Source: Colletes latitarsis (taxonomy: Eukaryota > Arthropoda > Insecta > Hymenoptera > Colletidae). From it: 64,000 nt of DNA. Both the position numbers and the translations under genes were made by a program. The stretch lies in contig NW_027488384.1 of NCBI RefSeq assembly GCF_051014445.1, forward strand, positions 620,001-684,000, read 5' to 3'. How positions within the stretch are numbered: the stretch's first letter is position 1; every line of letters begins with the position of its first letter. Under the pieces are notes generated by a model. That model was not told the DNA's origin. It saw nothing but the letters and a program-made list of their open reading frames with translations, and ran no database searches. This document shows, in pieces, positions 12,467 through 25,008 of the stretch.

Positions 12467-14598
12467 TGGGCTTTTTCTGGATTGGATCACGTAGTAATGT
12501 GGTACCACACTGAAACAGTCATTTAAACCTGGTTTCGATCAATATTTTATAGGATAACGCAAATTAGGTCTAGGTTAGGCCTGGGATTTGCCCTCATCAG
12601 GGTCATACTTTCGCATTCTTCACATACTTGTTGAACAGATCCTGGGTTTCTTCTGGTTCGGATCACGTTGTAATGTGGTACCACACTGAAACATTCAATT
12701 AAACCTGGTCTTGATAAATATTTTAGAGGATAACGCATGTGAGGTCTAGGTTAGGTCTGGGATTTGCTCTCGTCAGGCTCATACTTACGCATTTTTCGCA
12801 TACTTGTTGAACAGATCCCTGGCTTTTTCTGGTTTCGATCACGTTGTGAAGTGTTACCACACTGAAGCGGTCAATTAAACCTGGTTTTGATGAATATTTT
12901 AGGGGATAACGCAAGTTATGTCTGGGATAGGTCTGGGATTTGCCCTCATCAGGCTCATACTTTCGCGTTTTTCACATACTTGTTGAACTGATCCTCAGTT
13001 TTTTCTGGTTTGGATCACGTAGTAATGTGGTACCACACTGAAACAGTCGATTAAACCTGGTCTTGATAAATATTTTAGAGGATAACGTATGTTAGGTCTG
13101 GGTTAGGTCTAGGATTTGCCCTCATCAGGGTCATACTTTCGCATTCTTCACATACTCTTTGAACAGATCCTCGGTTTTTTCTGGTTTGGATAACGTAGTA
13201 ATGTGGTACCACACTGAAGGAGTCGATTAAGCCTGGTTTCGATCAATATTTTAGAGAATAATTCATGTTAGGTCTGGGATAGTTCTGGGATTTGCCCTCA
13301 TCAGGGTCATACTCTCGCATTTTTCTCATACTTGTTGAACAGATCCTAGGTTCTTTCTGGTTTGGATCACGTAGTAATGTGGTACCACACTGAAACAGTC
13401 GATTAAACCTGGTTTCGATCAATATTTTAGAGAATAATTCATGTTAGGTCTGTGTTAGGTCTAGGATTTGCCCTCATCAGGGTCATACTTTCGCATTCTT
13501 CACATACTTGTTGAACATATCCTGAGTTTTTTCTGGTTCGGATCACGTAGTAATGTGGTACCACACTGAAACATTCAATTAAACCTTGTCTTGATAAATA
13601 TTTTATAGGATAACGCAAATTAGGTCTATGTTAGGCCTTGGATTTGCCCTCATCAGGGTCATACTTTCGCATTCTTCACATACTTGTTGAACATATCCTG
13701 AGTTTTTTCTGGTTTGGATCACGTAGTAATGTGGTACCACACTGAAACAGTCGATTAAACCTGGTCTTGATAAATATTTTAGAGGATAACGTATGTTAGG
13801 TCTGGGATAGGTCTGGGATTTGCCCTCATCAGGCTCATACTTTCGCGTTTTTCACATACTTGTTGAACAGATCCTGGGTTTTTTCTGGTTCGGATCACGT
13901 AGTAATGTCGTACGACACTGAAACTGTCGATTAATCCTGGTTTCGATCAATATTTTAGAGAATAATTCATGTTAGCTCTGGGTTAGGTCTGGGATTTGAC
14001 CTCATCAGGCTCAGACTTTCGCGTTTTTCACATACTTGTAGAACAGATCCTGGGTTTTATCTGGTTCGGATCACGTAGTAATGTGGTACCACACTGAAAC
14101 ATCCAATTAAACCTGGTCCTGATAAATATTTTAGAGGATAACGCATGTTAGGTCTGGGTTAGTTCTGGGATTTGCCCTGATCAGGCTCAGACGTTCGCGT
14201 TTTTCACATACTTGTTGAACAGATTCTGGGTTTTTCTGGTTTGGATCACGTAGTAACGTGGTACCACACTGAAACAGTCGATTAAACCTGGTTTCGATCA
14301 GTATTTTTGAGGATAACGCATGTTAGGTCTAGGTTAGGTCTGGGATTTGCTCTCGTCAGGCTCTTACTTTCGCATATTTCTCATTCTTGATGGCTAGATC
14401 CTGGACTTTTTCTGGATTGGATCACGTAGTAATGTGGTACCACACTGAAACAGTCATTTAAACCTGGTTTCCATGAATATTTTAGACGACAACGCAAGTT
14501 AGGTCTGGGATAGTTCTGGGATTTGCCCTCATCAGGGTCATACTCTCGCATTTTTCTCATACTTGTTGAACAGATCCTAGGTTCTTTCTGGTTTGGAT
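12467..14598 (+). repeat. 17-monomer unit, second copy, partial
   Basis: About 12 monomers follow the first unit at an offset of 2991 bp. The match ends near 14598, where GGATCACGTAGTAATG is replaced by GGATAACGTAGGAATG. Inside, 13271-13472 does not match the expected position and instead matches 11511-11712, so this copy carries a patch from elsewhere in the unit (listed separately). Confidence 0.85.
13271..13472 (+). repeat. Conversion-like patch of about 200 bp
   Basis: From GGTCTGGGATAGTTCTGGG to TCTGTGTTAGGTCTAGGATT the sequence equals 11511-11712 (offset 1760, exactly ten monomers). The homologous position in the first 17-mer (10280-10481) has quite different monomers (GGTCGGGGATTTGCCCTCGTC, CTTCATGGCTAG). 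Sequence on both sides returns to the 2991-bp offset. Gene conversion, or two exchanges close together, fits. The same patch is at 22230-22431 in module L copy 2, so it predates the 8959-bp duplication. Confidence 0.75.
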
Positions 14599-14994
14599 AA
14601 CGTAGGAATGTGGTACCACATTGAAAGTGTCGATTAAGCCTGGTTTCGATCAATATTTTTGAGGATAACGCATGTTAGGTCTAGGTTAGGTCTGGGATTT
14701 GCTCTCGTCAGGCTCATACTTACGCATATTTCTCATACTTGATGGCCAGATTCTGGGCTTTTTCTGGTTTGGGCCACGTAGTAAAGTGGTACCGCTCAGA
14801 AACAGTCAATTAAACCTGGTTTCGGTCAATATTTTAGAGGATAACGCATGTTAGGTCTGGGTTAGGTCGGGGATTTGCCCTCGTCAAGATCATACTTTCG
14901 CATATTTCTCATACTTCATGGCTAGATCCTGGGCTTTTTCTGGATTGGATCACGTAGTAATGTGGTACCACACTGAAACAGTCAATTAAACCTG

Positions 14995-15155
14995 GTTTCG
15001 ATCAATATTTTATAGGATAACGCAAATTAGGTCTAGGTTAGGCCTGGGATTTGCCCTCATCAGGGTCATACTTTCGCATTCTTCACATACTTGTTGAACA
15101 GATCCTGGGTTTTTTCTGGTTCGGATCACGTAACTGAAACATTCAATTAAACCTG
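14995..15155 (+). repeat. Monomer that lost its KpnI dyad by a 15-bp deletion
   Basis: The landmarks are 161 bp apart (15005 to 15166). The text reads GGATCACGTAACTGAAAC where related monomers read CACGTA, then GTAATGTGGTACCAC, then ACTGAAAC. The deleted 15 bp cover nearly all of the dyad. The equivalent monomer near 28650-28690 is intact, as shown by the 15-bp difference in spacing of otherwise matching landmarks. Confidence 0.85.
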
Positions 15156-17448
15156 GTCTTGATAAATATTTTAGAGGATAGCGTATGTTAGGTCTGGGTT
15201 AGGTCTAGGATTTGCCCTCATCAGGGTCATACTTTCGCATTCTTCACATACTTTTTGAACAGATCCTAGGTTCTTTCAGGTTTGGATAACGTAGGAATGT
15301 GGTACCACATTGAAAGTGTCGATTAAGCCTGGTTTCGATCAATATTTTTGAGGATAACGCATGTTAGGTCTAGGTTAGGTCTGGGATTTGCTCTCGTCAG
15401 GCTCATACTTACGCATTTTTCACATACTTGTTGAACAGATCCCTGGCTTTTTCTGGTTTCGATCACGTTGTGAAGTGTTACCACACTGAAACGGTCAATT
15501 AAACCTGGTTTTGATGAATATTTTAGGGGATAACGCAAGTTATGTCTGGGTTAGGTCTGGGATTTGCCCTCATCAGGCTCATACTTTCGCGTTTTTCACA
15601 TACTTGTTGTACTGATCCTCGGTTTTTTCTGGTTTGGATAACGTAGTAATGTGGTACCACACTGAAAGAGTCGATTAAGCCTGGTTCCGATCAATATTTT
15701 AGAGAATAATTCATGTTAGGTTTGGGTTAGGTCTGGGATTTGCTCTCATGTGGCTCGTACTTTCGCATATTTCTCACTCTTGATGGCTAGATCCTGGACT
15801 TTTTCTGGATTGGATCACGTGGTAATGTGGTACCACACTGAAACAGTCAATTAAACCTGGTTTCGATCAATATTTTATAGGATAACGCAAATTAGGTCTA
15901 GGTTTGGCCTGGGATTTGCCCTCATCAGGGTCATACTTTCGCATTCTTCCCATACTTGTTGAACAGATCCTGGGTTTTTTCTGGTTCGGATCACGTAGTA
16001 ATGTGGTACCACACTGAAGCATTCAATTAAACCTGGTCTTGATAAATATTTTAGAGGATAACGTATGTTAGGTCTGGGTTAGGTCTAGGATTTGCCCTCA
16101 TCAGGGTCATACTTTCGCATTCTTCACATACTTTTTGAACAGATCCTGGGTTTTTTCTGGTTTGGATAACGTAGTAATGTGGTACCACACTGAAAGAGTC
16201 GATTAAGCCTGGTTTCGATCAATATTTTTGAGGATAACGCATGTTAGGTCTAGGTTAGGTCTGGGATTTGCTCTCGCCAGGCTCATACTTACGCATTTTT
16301 CACATACTTGTTGAACAGATCCCTGGCTTTTTCTGGTTTGGATCACGTAGTAACGTGGAACCACACTGAAACAGACGATTAAACCTGGTTTCGATCAATA
16401 TTTTTGAGGATAACGCAAGTTATGTCTGGGTTAGTTCTGGGATGTGCCATCATCAGGCTCAAACTTTCGCATACTTCTCATTCTTGTTGGCCAGATCCTT
16501 TTCTTCCACTGGTTTGGATCACGTAGTAATGTGATGCCACACTGAAACAGTCAATTAATCCTGGTCTTGATAAATATTTTAGAGGATAACGCAAGTTATG
16601 TCTGGGTATGTTCTGGGATTTGCCCTCATCAGGCTCAGACTTTCGCGTTTTTCACATAATTGTTGAACAGATCCTGGGTTTTTTCTGGTTCGGATCACGT
16701 AGTAATGTGGTACCACACTGAAACAGTCGATTAAACAAGGTTTCGATCAATATTTTTGAGGATAACGCATGTTAGGTCTCGGTTAGGTCTGGGATTTGCA
16801 CTCGTCAGGCTCTTACTTTCGCATATTTCTCATTCTTGATGGCTAGATCCTGGACTTTTTCTGGATTGGATCACGTAGTAATGTGGTACCACACTGAGAC
16901 AGTCATTTAAACCTGGTTTCCATGAATATTTTAGACGACAACGCAAGTTAGGTCTGGGATAGGTCTGGGATTTGCCCTCATCAGGTTCATACTTTCGCAT
17001 TTTTCACATACTTGTTGAACAGATCCTGGGTTTTTTCTGGGTTGGATCGTGCATTAATATGGTACCACACTGGAACAGTCGATTAAACAAGGTTTCGATC
17101 AATATTTTTGAGGATAACGCATGTTAGGTCTCGGTTAGGTCTGGGATTTGCTCTCGTCAGGCTCATACTTTCGCATATTTCTCATTCTTGTTGGCCACAT
17201 CCTGGGCCTCCACTGGTTTGGATCACGTTGTAATGTGATGCCACACTGAAACAGTCAATTAATCCTGGTCTTGATGAATATTCTAGAGGACACCACATGT
17301 TAGGTCTGGGTTAGGTCTAGGATTTGCCCTCATCAGGGTCATACTTTCGCATTCTTCACATACTGTTTGAACAGATCCTAGGTTTTTTCTGGTTTGGATA
17401 CCGTAGTAATGTGGTACCACACTGATTGAGTCGATTAAGCCTGGTTTC
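15121..17448 (+). repeat. Module S, copy 1 (about 2.3 kb)
   Basis: This module sits between long modules L1 and L2. It is recognised by an ordered set of odd monomers: one with CGTGGAACCACAC (16351), one with GATCCTTTTCTTCCAC (16495), one with GGATCGTGCATTAATATGG (17045) and one with GGATACCGTAG followed by ACTGATTGAG (about 17395-17425). The same order recurs at 28651-31008 at an offset of 13549 bp, and in shortened form at 24081-25008. Confidence 0.85.
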
Positions 17449-20400
17449 GATCAATATTTTAGAGGATAACGCAATTTAGGTCTGGGTTAGGTCGGGGATT
17501 TGCCCCCGTCAGGCTCATACTTTCGCATATTTCTCATACTTCATGGCTAGATCCTGGGCTTTTTCTGGATTGGATCACGTAGTAATGCGGTACCACACTG
17601 AAACAGTCAATTAAACCTGGTTTCGATGAATATTTTATAGGAAAACGCAAATTAGGTCTAGGTTAGGCCTGGGATTTGCCCTCATCAGGGTCATACTTTC
17701 GCATTCTTCACATACTTGTTGAACAGATCTTGGGTTTTTTAAGGTTCGGATCACGTAGTAATGTGGTACCACACTGAAACAGTCGATTAAACCTGGTTTC
17801 GATCAATATTTTAGAGAATAATTCATGTTAGGTCTGGGTTAGGTCTAGGATTTGCCATCATCAGGCTCATACTTTCGCATATTTCTCATTCTTGTTGTCC
17901 AGATCCTGGGCTTCCACTGGTTTGGATCACGTAGTAATGTGATGCTACACTGAAACAGTCAATTAGTCCTGGTCTTGATAAATATTTTAGAGGATAACGC
18001 AAGTTATGTCTGGGTTAATTCTGGGATTTGCCCTCATCAGGCTCAGACTTTCGCGTTTTTCACATACTTGTTGAACAGATCCTGGATTTTTTCTGGTTTG
18101 GATCACGTAGTAATGTATTACCACACTGAAACTGTCGATTAAACCTGGTTTCGATCAATATTTTAGAGAATAATTCATGTTAGGTCTGGGTTAGGTCTGG
18201 GATTTGCTCTCATGAGGCTCGTACTTTCGCATATTTCTCATACTTGATGGCCAGATTCTGGGCTTTTTCTGGTTTGGACCACGTAGTAAAATGGTACCAC
18301 TCAGAAACAGTCAATTAAACCTGGTTTCGGTCAATATTTTAGAGGATAACGCATGTTAGGTCTGGGTTAGGTCGGGGATTTGCCCTCGTCAAGCTCATAC
18401 TTTCGCATATTTCTCATACTTCATGGCTAGATCCTGGGCTTTTTCTGGATTGGATCACGTAGTAATGTGGTACCACACTGAAACAGTCAATTAAACCTGG
18501 TTTCGATCAATATTTTATAGGATAACGCAAATTAGGTCTAGGTTAGGCCTGGGATTTGCCCTCATCAGGGTCATACTTTCGCATTCTTCACATACTTGTT
18601 GAACAGATCCTGGGTTTCTTCTGGTTCGGATCACGTTGTAATGTGGTACCACACTGAAACATTCAATTAAACCTGGTCTTGATAAATATTTTAGAGGATA
18701 ACGCATGTGAGGTCTAGGTTAGGTCTGGGATTTGCTCTCGTCAGGCTCATACTTACGCATTTTTCACATACTTGTTGAACAGATCCCTGGCTTTTTCTGG
18801 TTTCGATCACGTTGTGAAGTGTTACCACACTGAAGCGGTCAATTAAACCTGGTTTTGATGAATATTTTAGGGGATAACGCAAGTTATGTCTGGGATAGGT
18901 CTGGGATTTGCCCTCATCAGGCTCATACTTTCGCGTTTTTCACATACTTGTTGAACTGATCCTCAGTTTTTTCTGGTTTGGATCACGTAGTAATGTGGTA
19001 CCACACTGAAACATTCGATTAAACCTGGTCTTGATAAATATTTTAGAGGATAACGTATGTTAGGTCTGGGTTAGGTCTAGGATTTGCCCTCATCAGGGTC
19101 ATACTTTCGCATTCTTCACATACTCTTTGAACAGATCCTCGGTTTTTTCTGGTTTGGATAACGTAGTAATGTGGTACCACACTGAAGGAGTCGATTAAGC
19201 CTGGTTTCGATCAATATTTTAGAGAATAATTCATGTTAGGTCTGGGTTAGGTCGGGGATTTGCCCTCGTCAGGCTCATACTTTCGCATATTTCTCATACT
19301 TCATGGCTAGATCCTGGGCTTTTTCTGGATTGGATCACGTAGTAATGTGGTACCACACTGAAACAGTCAATTAAACCTGGTTTTGATCAATATTTTATAG
19401 GATAACGCAAATTAGGTCTATGTTAGGCCTTGGATTTGCCCTCATCAGGGTCATACTCTCGCATTCTTCACATACTTGTTGAACATATCCTGAGTTTTTT
19501 CTGGTTCGGATCATGTAGTAATGTGGTACCACACTGAAACATTCAATTAAACCTTGTCTTGATAAATATTTTATTGGATAACGCAAATTAGGTCTATGTT
19601 AGGCCTTGGATTTGCCCTCATCAGGGTCATACTTTCGCATTCTTCACATACTTGTTGAACATATCCTGAGTTTTTTCTGGTTTGGATCACGTAGTAATGT
19701 GGTACCACACTGAAACAGTCGATTAAACCTGGTCTTGATAAATATTTTAGAGGAAAACGTATGTTAGGTCTGGGATAGGTCTGGGATTTGCCCTCATCAG
19801 GCTCATACTTTCGCGTTTTTCACATACTTGTTGAACAGATCCTGGGTTTTTTCTGGTTCGGATCACGTAGTAATGTCGTACGACACTGAAACTGTCGATT
19901 AATCCTGGTTTCGATCAATATTTTAGAGAATAATTCATGTTAGCTCTGGGTTAGGTCTGGGATTTGACCTCATCAGGCTCAGACTTTCGCGTTTTTCACA
20001 TACTTGTAGAACAGATCCTGGGTTTTATCTGGTTCGGATCACGTAGTAATGTGGTACCACACTGAAACATCCAATTAAACCTGGTCCTGATAAATATTTT
20101 AGAGGATAACGCATGTTAGGTCTGGGTTAGTTCTGGGATTTGCCCTGATCAGGCTCAGACGTTCGCGTTTTTCACATACTTGTTGAACAGATTCTGGGTT
20201 TTTCTGGTTTGGATCACGTAGTAACGTGGTACCACACTGAAACAGTCGATTAAACCTGGTTTCGATCAGTATTTTTGAGGATAACGCATGTTAGGTCTAG
20301 GTTAGGTCTGGGATTTGCTCTCGTCAGGCTCTTACTTTCGCATATTTCTCATTCTTGATGGCTAGATCCTGGACTTTTTCTGGATTGGATCACGTAGTAA

Positions 20401-23400
20401 TGTGGTACCACACTGAAACAGTCATTTAAACCTGGTTTCCATGAATATTTTAGACGACAACGCAAGTTAGGTCTGGGATAGTTCTGGGATTTGCCCTCAT
20501 CAGGGTCATACTCTCGCATTTTTCTCATACTTGTTGAACAGATCCTAGGTTCTTTCTGGTTTGGATCACGTAGTAATGTGGTACCACACTGAAACAGTCG
20601 ATTAAACCTGGTTTCGATCAATATTTTAGAGAATAATTCATGTTAGGTCTGTGTTAGGTCTAGGATTTGCCATCATCAGGCTCATACTTTCGCATATTTC
20701 TCATTCTTGTTGTCCAGATCCTGGGCTTCCACTGGTTTGGATCACGTAGTAATGTGATGCTACACTGAAACAGTCAATTAGTCCTGGTCTTGATAAATAT
20801 TTTAGAGGATAACGCAAGTTATGTCTGGGTTAGTTCTGGGATTTGCCCTCATCAGGCTCAGACTTTCGCGTTTTTCACATACTAGTTGAACAGATCCTGG
20901 ATTTTTTCTGGTTTGGATCACGTAGTAATGTATTACCACACTGAAACTGTCGATTAAACCTGGTTTCGATCAATATTTTAGAGAATAATTCATGTTAGGT
21001 CTGGGTTAGGTCTGGGATTTGACCTCATCAGGCTCGGAGTTTCGCGTTTTTCACATACTTGTTGAACAGATCCTGGGTTTTTTCTGGTTCGGATTACGTA
21101 GTAATGTGGTACCACACTGAAACAGTCGATTATACCTGGTTTCGATCAATATTTTAGAGAATAATTCATGTTAGGTCTGGGTTAGGTCTGGGATTTGCTC
21201 TCATGAGGCTCGTACTTTCGCATATTTCTCATACTTGATGGCCAGATTCTGGGCTTTTTCTGGTTTGGACCACGTAGTAAAATGGTACCACTCAGAAACA
21301 GTCAATTAAACCTGGTTTCGGTCAATATTTTAGAGGATAACGCATGTTAGGTCTGGGTTAGGTCGGGGATTTGCCCTCGTCAAGCTCATACTTTCGCATA
21401 TTTCTCATACTTCATGGCTAGATCCTGGGCTTTTTCTGGATTGGATCACGTAGTAATGTGGTACCACACTGAAACAGTCATTTAAACCTGGTTTCGATCA
21501 ATATTTTATAGGATAACGCAAATTAGGTCTAGGTTAGGCCTGGGATTTGCCCTCATCAGGGTCATACTTTCGCATTCTTCACATACTTGTTGAACAGATC
21601 CTGGGTTTCTTCTGGTTCGGATCACGTTGTAATGTGGTACCACACTGAAACATTCAATTAAACCTGGTCTTGATAAATATTTTAGAGGATAACGCATGTG
21701 AGGTCTAGGTTAGGTCTGGGATTTGCTCTCGTCAGGCTCATACTTACGCATTTTTCGCATACTTGTTGAACAGATCCCTGGCTTTTTCTGGTTTCGATCA
21801 CGTTGTGAAGTGTTACCACACTGAAGCGGTCAATTAAACCTGGTTTTGATGAATATTTTAGGGGATAACGCAAGTTATGTCTGGGATAGGTCTGGGATTT
21901 GCCCTCATCAGGCTCATACTTTCGCGTTTTTCACATACTTGTTGAACTGATCCTCAGTTTTTTCTGGTTTGGATCACGTAGTAATGTGGTACCACACTGA
22001 AACAGTCGATTAAACCTGGTCTTGATAAATATTTTAGAGGATAACGTATGTTAGGTCTGGGTTAGGTCTAGGATTTGCCCTCATCAGGGTCATACTTTCG
22101 CATTCTTCACATACTCTTTGAACAGATCCTCGGTTTTTTCTGGTTTGGATAACGTAGTAATGTGGTACCACACTGAAGGAGTCGATTAAGCCTGGTTTCG
22201 ATCAATATTTTAGAGAATAATTCATGTTAGGTCTGGGATAGTTCTGGGATTTGTCCTCATCAGGGTCATACTCTCGCATTTTTCTCATACTTGTTGAACA
22301 GATCCTAGGTTCTTTCTGGTTTGGATCACGTAGTAATGTGGTACCACACTGAAACAGTCGATTAAACCTGGTTTCGATCAATATTTTAGAGAATAATTCA
22401 TGTTAGGTCTGTGTTAGGTCTAGGATTTGCCCTCATCAGGGTCATACTTTCGCATTCTTCACATACTTGTTGAACATATCCTGAGTTTTTTCTGGTTCGG
22501 ATCACGTAGTAATGTGGTACCACACTGAAACATTCAATTAAACCTTGTCTTGATAAATATTTTATAGGATAACGCAAATTAGGTCTATGTTAGGCCTTGG
22601 ATTTGCCCTCATCAGGGTCATACTTTCGCATTCTTCACATACTTGTTGAACATATCCTGAGTTTTTTCTGGTTTGGATCACGTAGTAATGTGGTACCACA
22701 CTGAAACAGTCGATTAAACCTGGTCTTGATAAATATTTTAGAGGATAACGTATGTTAGGTCTGGGATAGGTCTGGGATTTGCCCTCATCAGGCTCATACT
22801 TTCGCGTTTTTCACATACTTGTTGAACAGATCCTGGGTTTTTTCTGGTTCGGATCACGTAGTAATGTCGTACGACACTGAAACTGTCGATTAATCCTGGT
22901 TTCGATCAATATTTTAGAGAATAATTCATGTTAGCTCTGGGTTAGGTCTGGGATTTGACCTCATCAGGCTCAGACTTTCGCGTTTTTCACATACTTGTAG
23001 AACAGATCCTGGGTTTTATCTGGTTCGGATCACGTAGTAATGTGGTACCACACTGAAACATCCAATTAAACCTGGTCCTGATAAATATTTTAGAGGATAA
23101 CGCATGTTAGGTCTGGGTTAGTTCTGGGATTTGCCCTGATCAGGCTCAGACGTTCGCGTTTTTCACATACTTGTTGAACAGATTCTGGGTTTTTCTGGTT
23201 TGGATCACGTAGTAACGTGGTACCACACTGAAACAGTCGATTAAACCTGGTTTCGATCAGTATTTTTGAGGATAACGCATGTTAGGTCTAGGTTAGGTCT
23301 GGGATTTGCTCTCGTCAGGCTCTTACTTTCGCATATTTCTCATTCTTGATGGCTAGATCCTGGACTTTTTCTGGATTGGATCACGTTGTAATGTGGTACC

Positions 23401-24080
23401 ACACTGAAACAGTCATTTAAACCTGGTTTCCATGAATATTTTAGACGACAACGCAAGTTAGGTCTGGGATAGTTCTGGGATTTGCCCTCATCAGGGTCAT
23501 ACTCTCGCATTTTTCTCATACTTGTTGAACAGATCCTAGGTTCTTTCTGGTTTGGATAACGTAGGAATGTGGTACCACATTGAAAGTGTCGATTAAGCCT
23601 GGTTTCGATCAATATTTTTGAGGATAACGCATGTTAGGTCTAGGTTAGGTCTGGGATTTGCTCTCGTCAGGCTCATACTTACGCATATTTCTCATACTTG
23701 ATGGCCAGATTCTGGGCTTTTTCTGGTTTGGGCCACGTAGTAAAGTGGTACCGCTCAGAAACAGTCAATTAAACCTGGTTTCGGTCAATATTTTAGAGGA
23801 TAACGCATGTTAGGTCTGGGTTAGGTCGGGGATTTGCCCTCGTCAAGATCATACTTTCGCATATTTCTCATACTTCATGGCTAGATCCTGGGCTTTTTCT
23901 GGATTGGATCACGTAGTAATGTGGTACCACACTGAAACAGTCAATTAAACCTGGTTTCGATCAATATTTTATAGGATAACGCAAATTAGGTCTAGGTTAG
24001 GCCTGGGATTTGCCCTCATCAGGGTCATACTTTCGCATTCTTCACATACTTGTTGAACAGATCCTGGGTTTTTTCTGGTT
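17449..24080 (+). repeat. Long module L, copy 2
   Basis: This is the partner of 8486-15120 at an offset of 8959 bp. It contains a full 17-monomer unit (about 18435-21425) and a partial second one (to about 23557) carrying the same conversion-like patch. Few differences from copy 1 are visible by eye over several kilobases: scattered single substitutions, for instance at 20884 (ACTAGTTG for ACTTGTTG) and 22254 (TGTCCTC for TGCCCTC). The match ends near 24080, where the sequence continues with GGATAACGTAG of module S. Confidence 0.88.
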
Positions 24081-25008
24081 TGGATAACGTAGTAATGTGG
24101 TACCACACTGAAAGAGTCGATTAAGCCTGGTTTCGATCAATATTTTTGAGGATAACGCATGTTAGGTCTAGGTTAGGTCTGGGATTTGCTCTCGCCAGGC
24201 TCATACTTACGCATTTTTCACATACTTGTTGAACAGATCCCTGGCTTTTTCTGGTTTGGATCACGTAGTAACGTGGAACCACACTGAAACAGACGATTAA
24301 ACCTGGTTTCGATCAATATTTTTGAGGATAACGCAAGTTATGTCTGGGTTAGTTCTGGGATGTGCCATCATCAGGCTCAAACTTTCGCATACTTCTCATT
24401 CTTGTTGGCCAGATCCTTTTCTTCCACTGGTTTGGATCACGTAGTAATGTGATGCCACACTGAAACAGTCAATTAATCCTGGTCTTGATAAATATTTTAG
24501 ACGACAACGCAAGTTAGGTCTGGGATAGGTCTGGGATTTGCCCTCATCAGGTTCATACTTTCGCATTTTTCACATACTTGTTGAACAGATCCTGGGTTTT
24601 TTCTGGGTTGGATCGTGCATTAATATGGTACCACACTGGAACAGTCGATTAAACAAGGTTTCGATCAATATTTTTGAGGATAACGCATGTTAGGTCTCGG
24701 TTAGGTCTGGGATTTGCTCTCGTCAGGCTCATACTTTCGCATATTTCTCATTCTTGTTGGCCACATCCTGGGCCTCCACTGGTTTGGATCACGTTGTAAT
24801 GTGATGCCACACTGAAACAGTCAATTAATCCTGGTCTTGATGAATATTCTAGAGGACACCACATGTTAGGTCTGGGTTAGGTCTAGGATTTGCCCTCATC
24901 AGGGTCATACTTTCGCATTCTTCACATACTGTTTGAACAGATCCTAGGTTTTTTCTGGTTTGGATACCGTAGTAATGTGGTACCACACTGATTGAGTCGA
25001 TTAAGCCT
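24081..25008 (+). repeat. Module S, copy 2, shortened
   Basis: It enters module S at the equivalent of about 16162 (offset 7918), so the first kilobase of the module is absent. Near 24490 it jumps from the equivalent of ~16572 to ~16924, dropping exactly two monomers (offset becomes 7566). The jump lies in AATATTTTAGA, present in both parents. It then runs through the GTGCATTAATATGG and ACTGATTGAG monomers into the next module L. Confidence 0.82.

Larger units (their letters stand above)
8486..15120 (+). repeat. Long module L, copy 1 (about 6.6 kb)
   Basis: Bases here match 17449-24080 at an offset of 8959 bp, which is 51 monomers less 17 bp. Matched points include the GATGCTACACTG monomer (8982 and 17941), the GTCGTACGAC dyad (10915 and 19874) and the class changes at 12547/21506 and 14381/23340. 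Relative to copy 2 it has one extra monomer near 9200-9375 (GACCTCATCAGGCTCGGAG type) and lacks one near 9480 (the CACGTAGTAAAATGG type), so the offset is restored. It contains one full and one partial 17-monomer unit. Confidence 0.88.
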
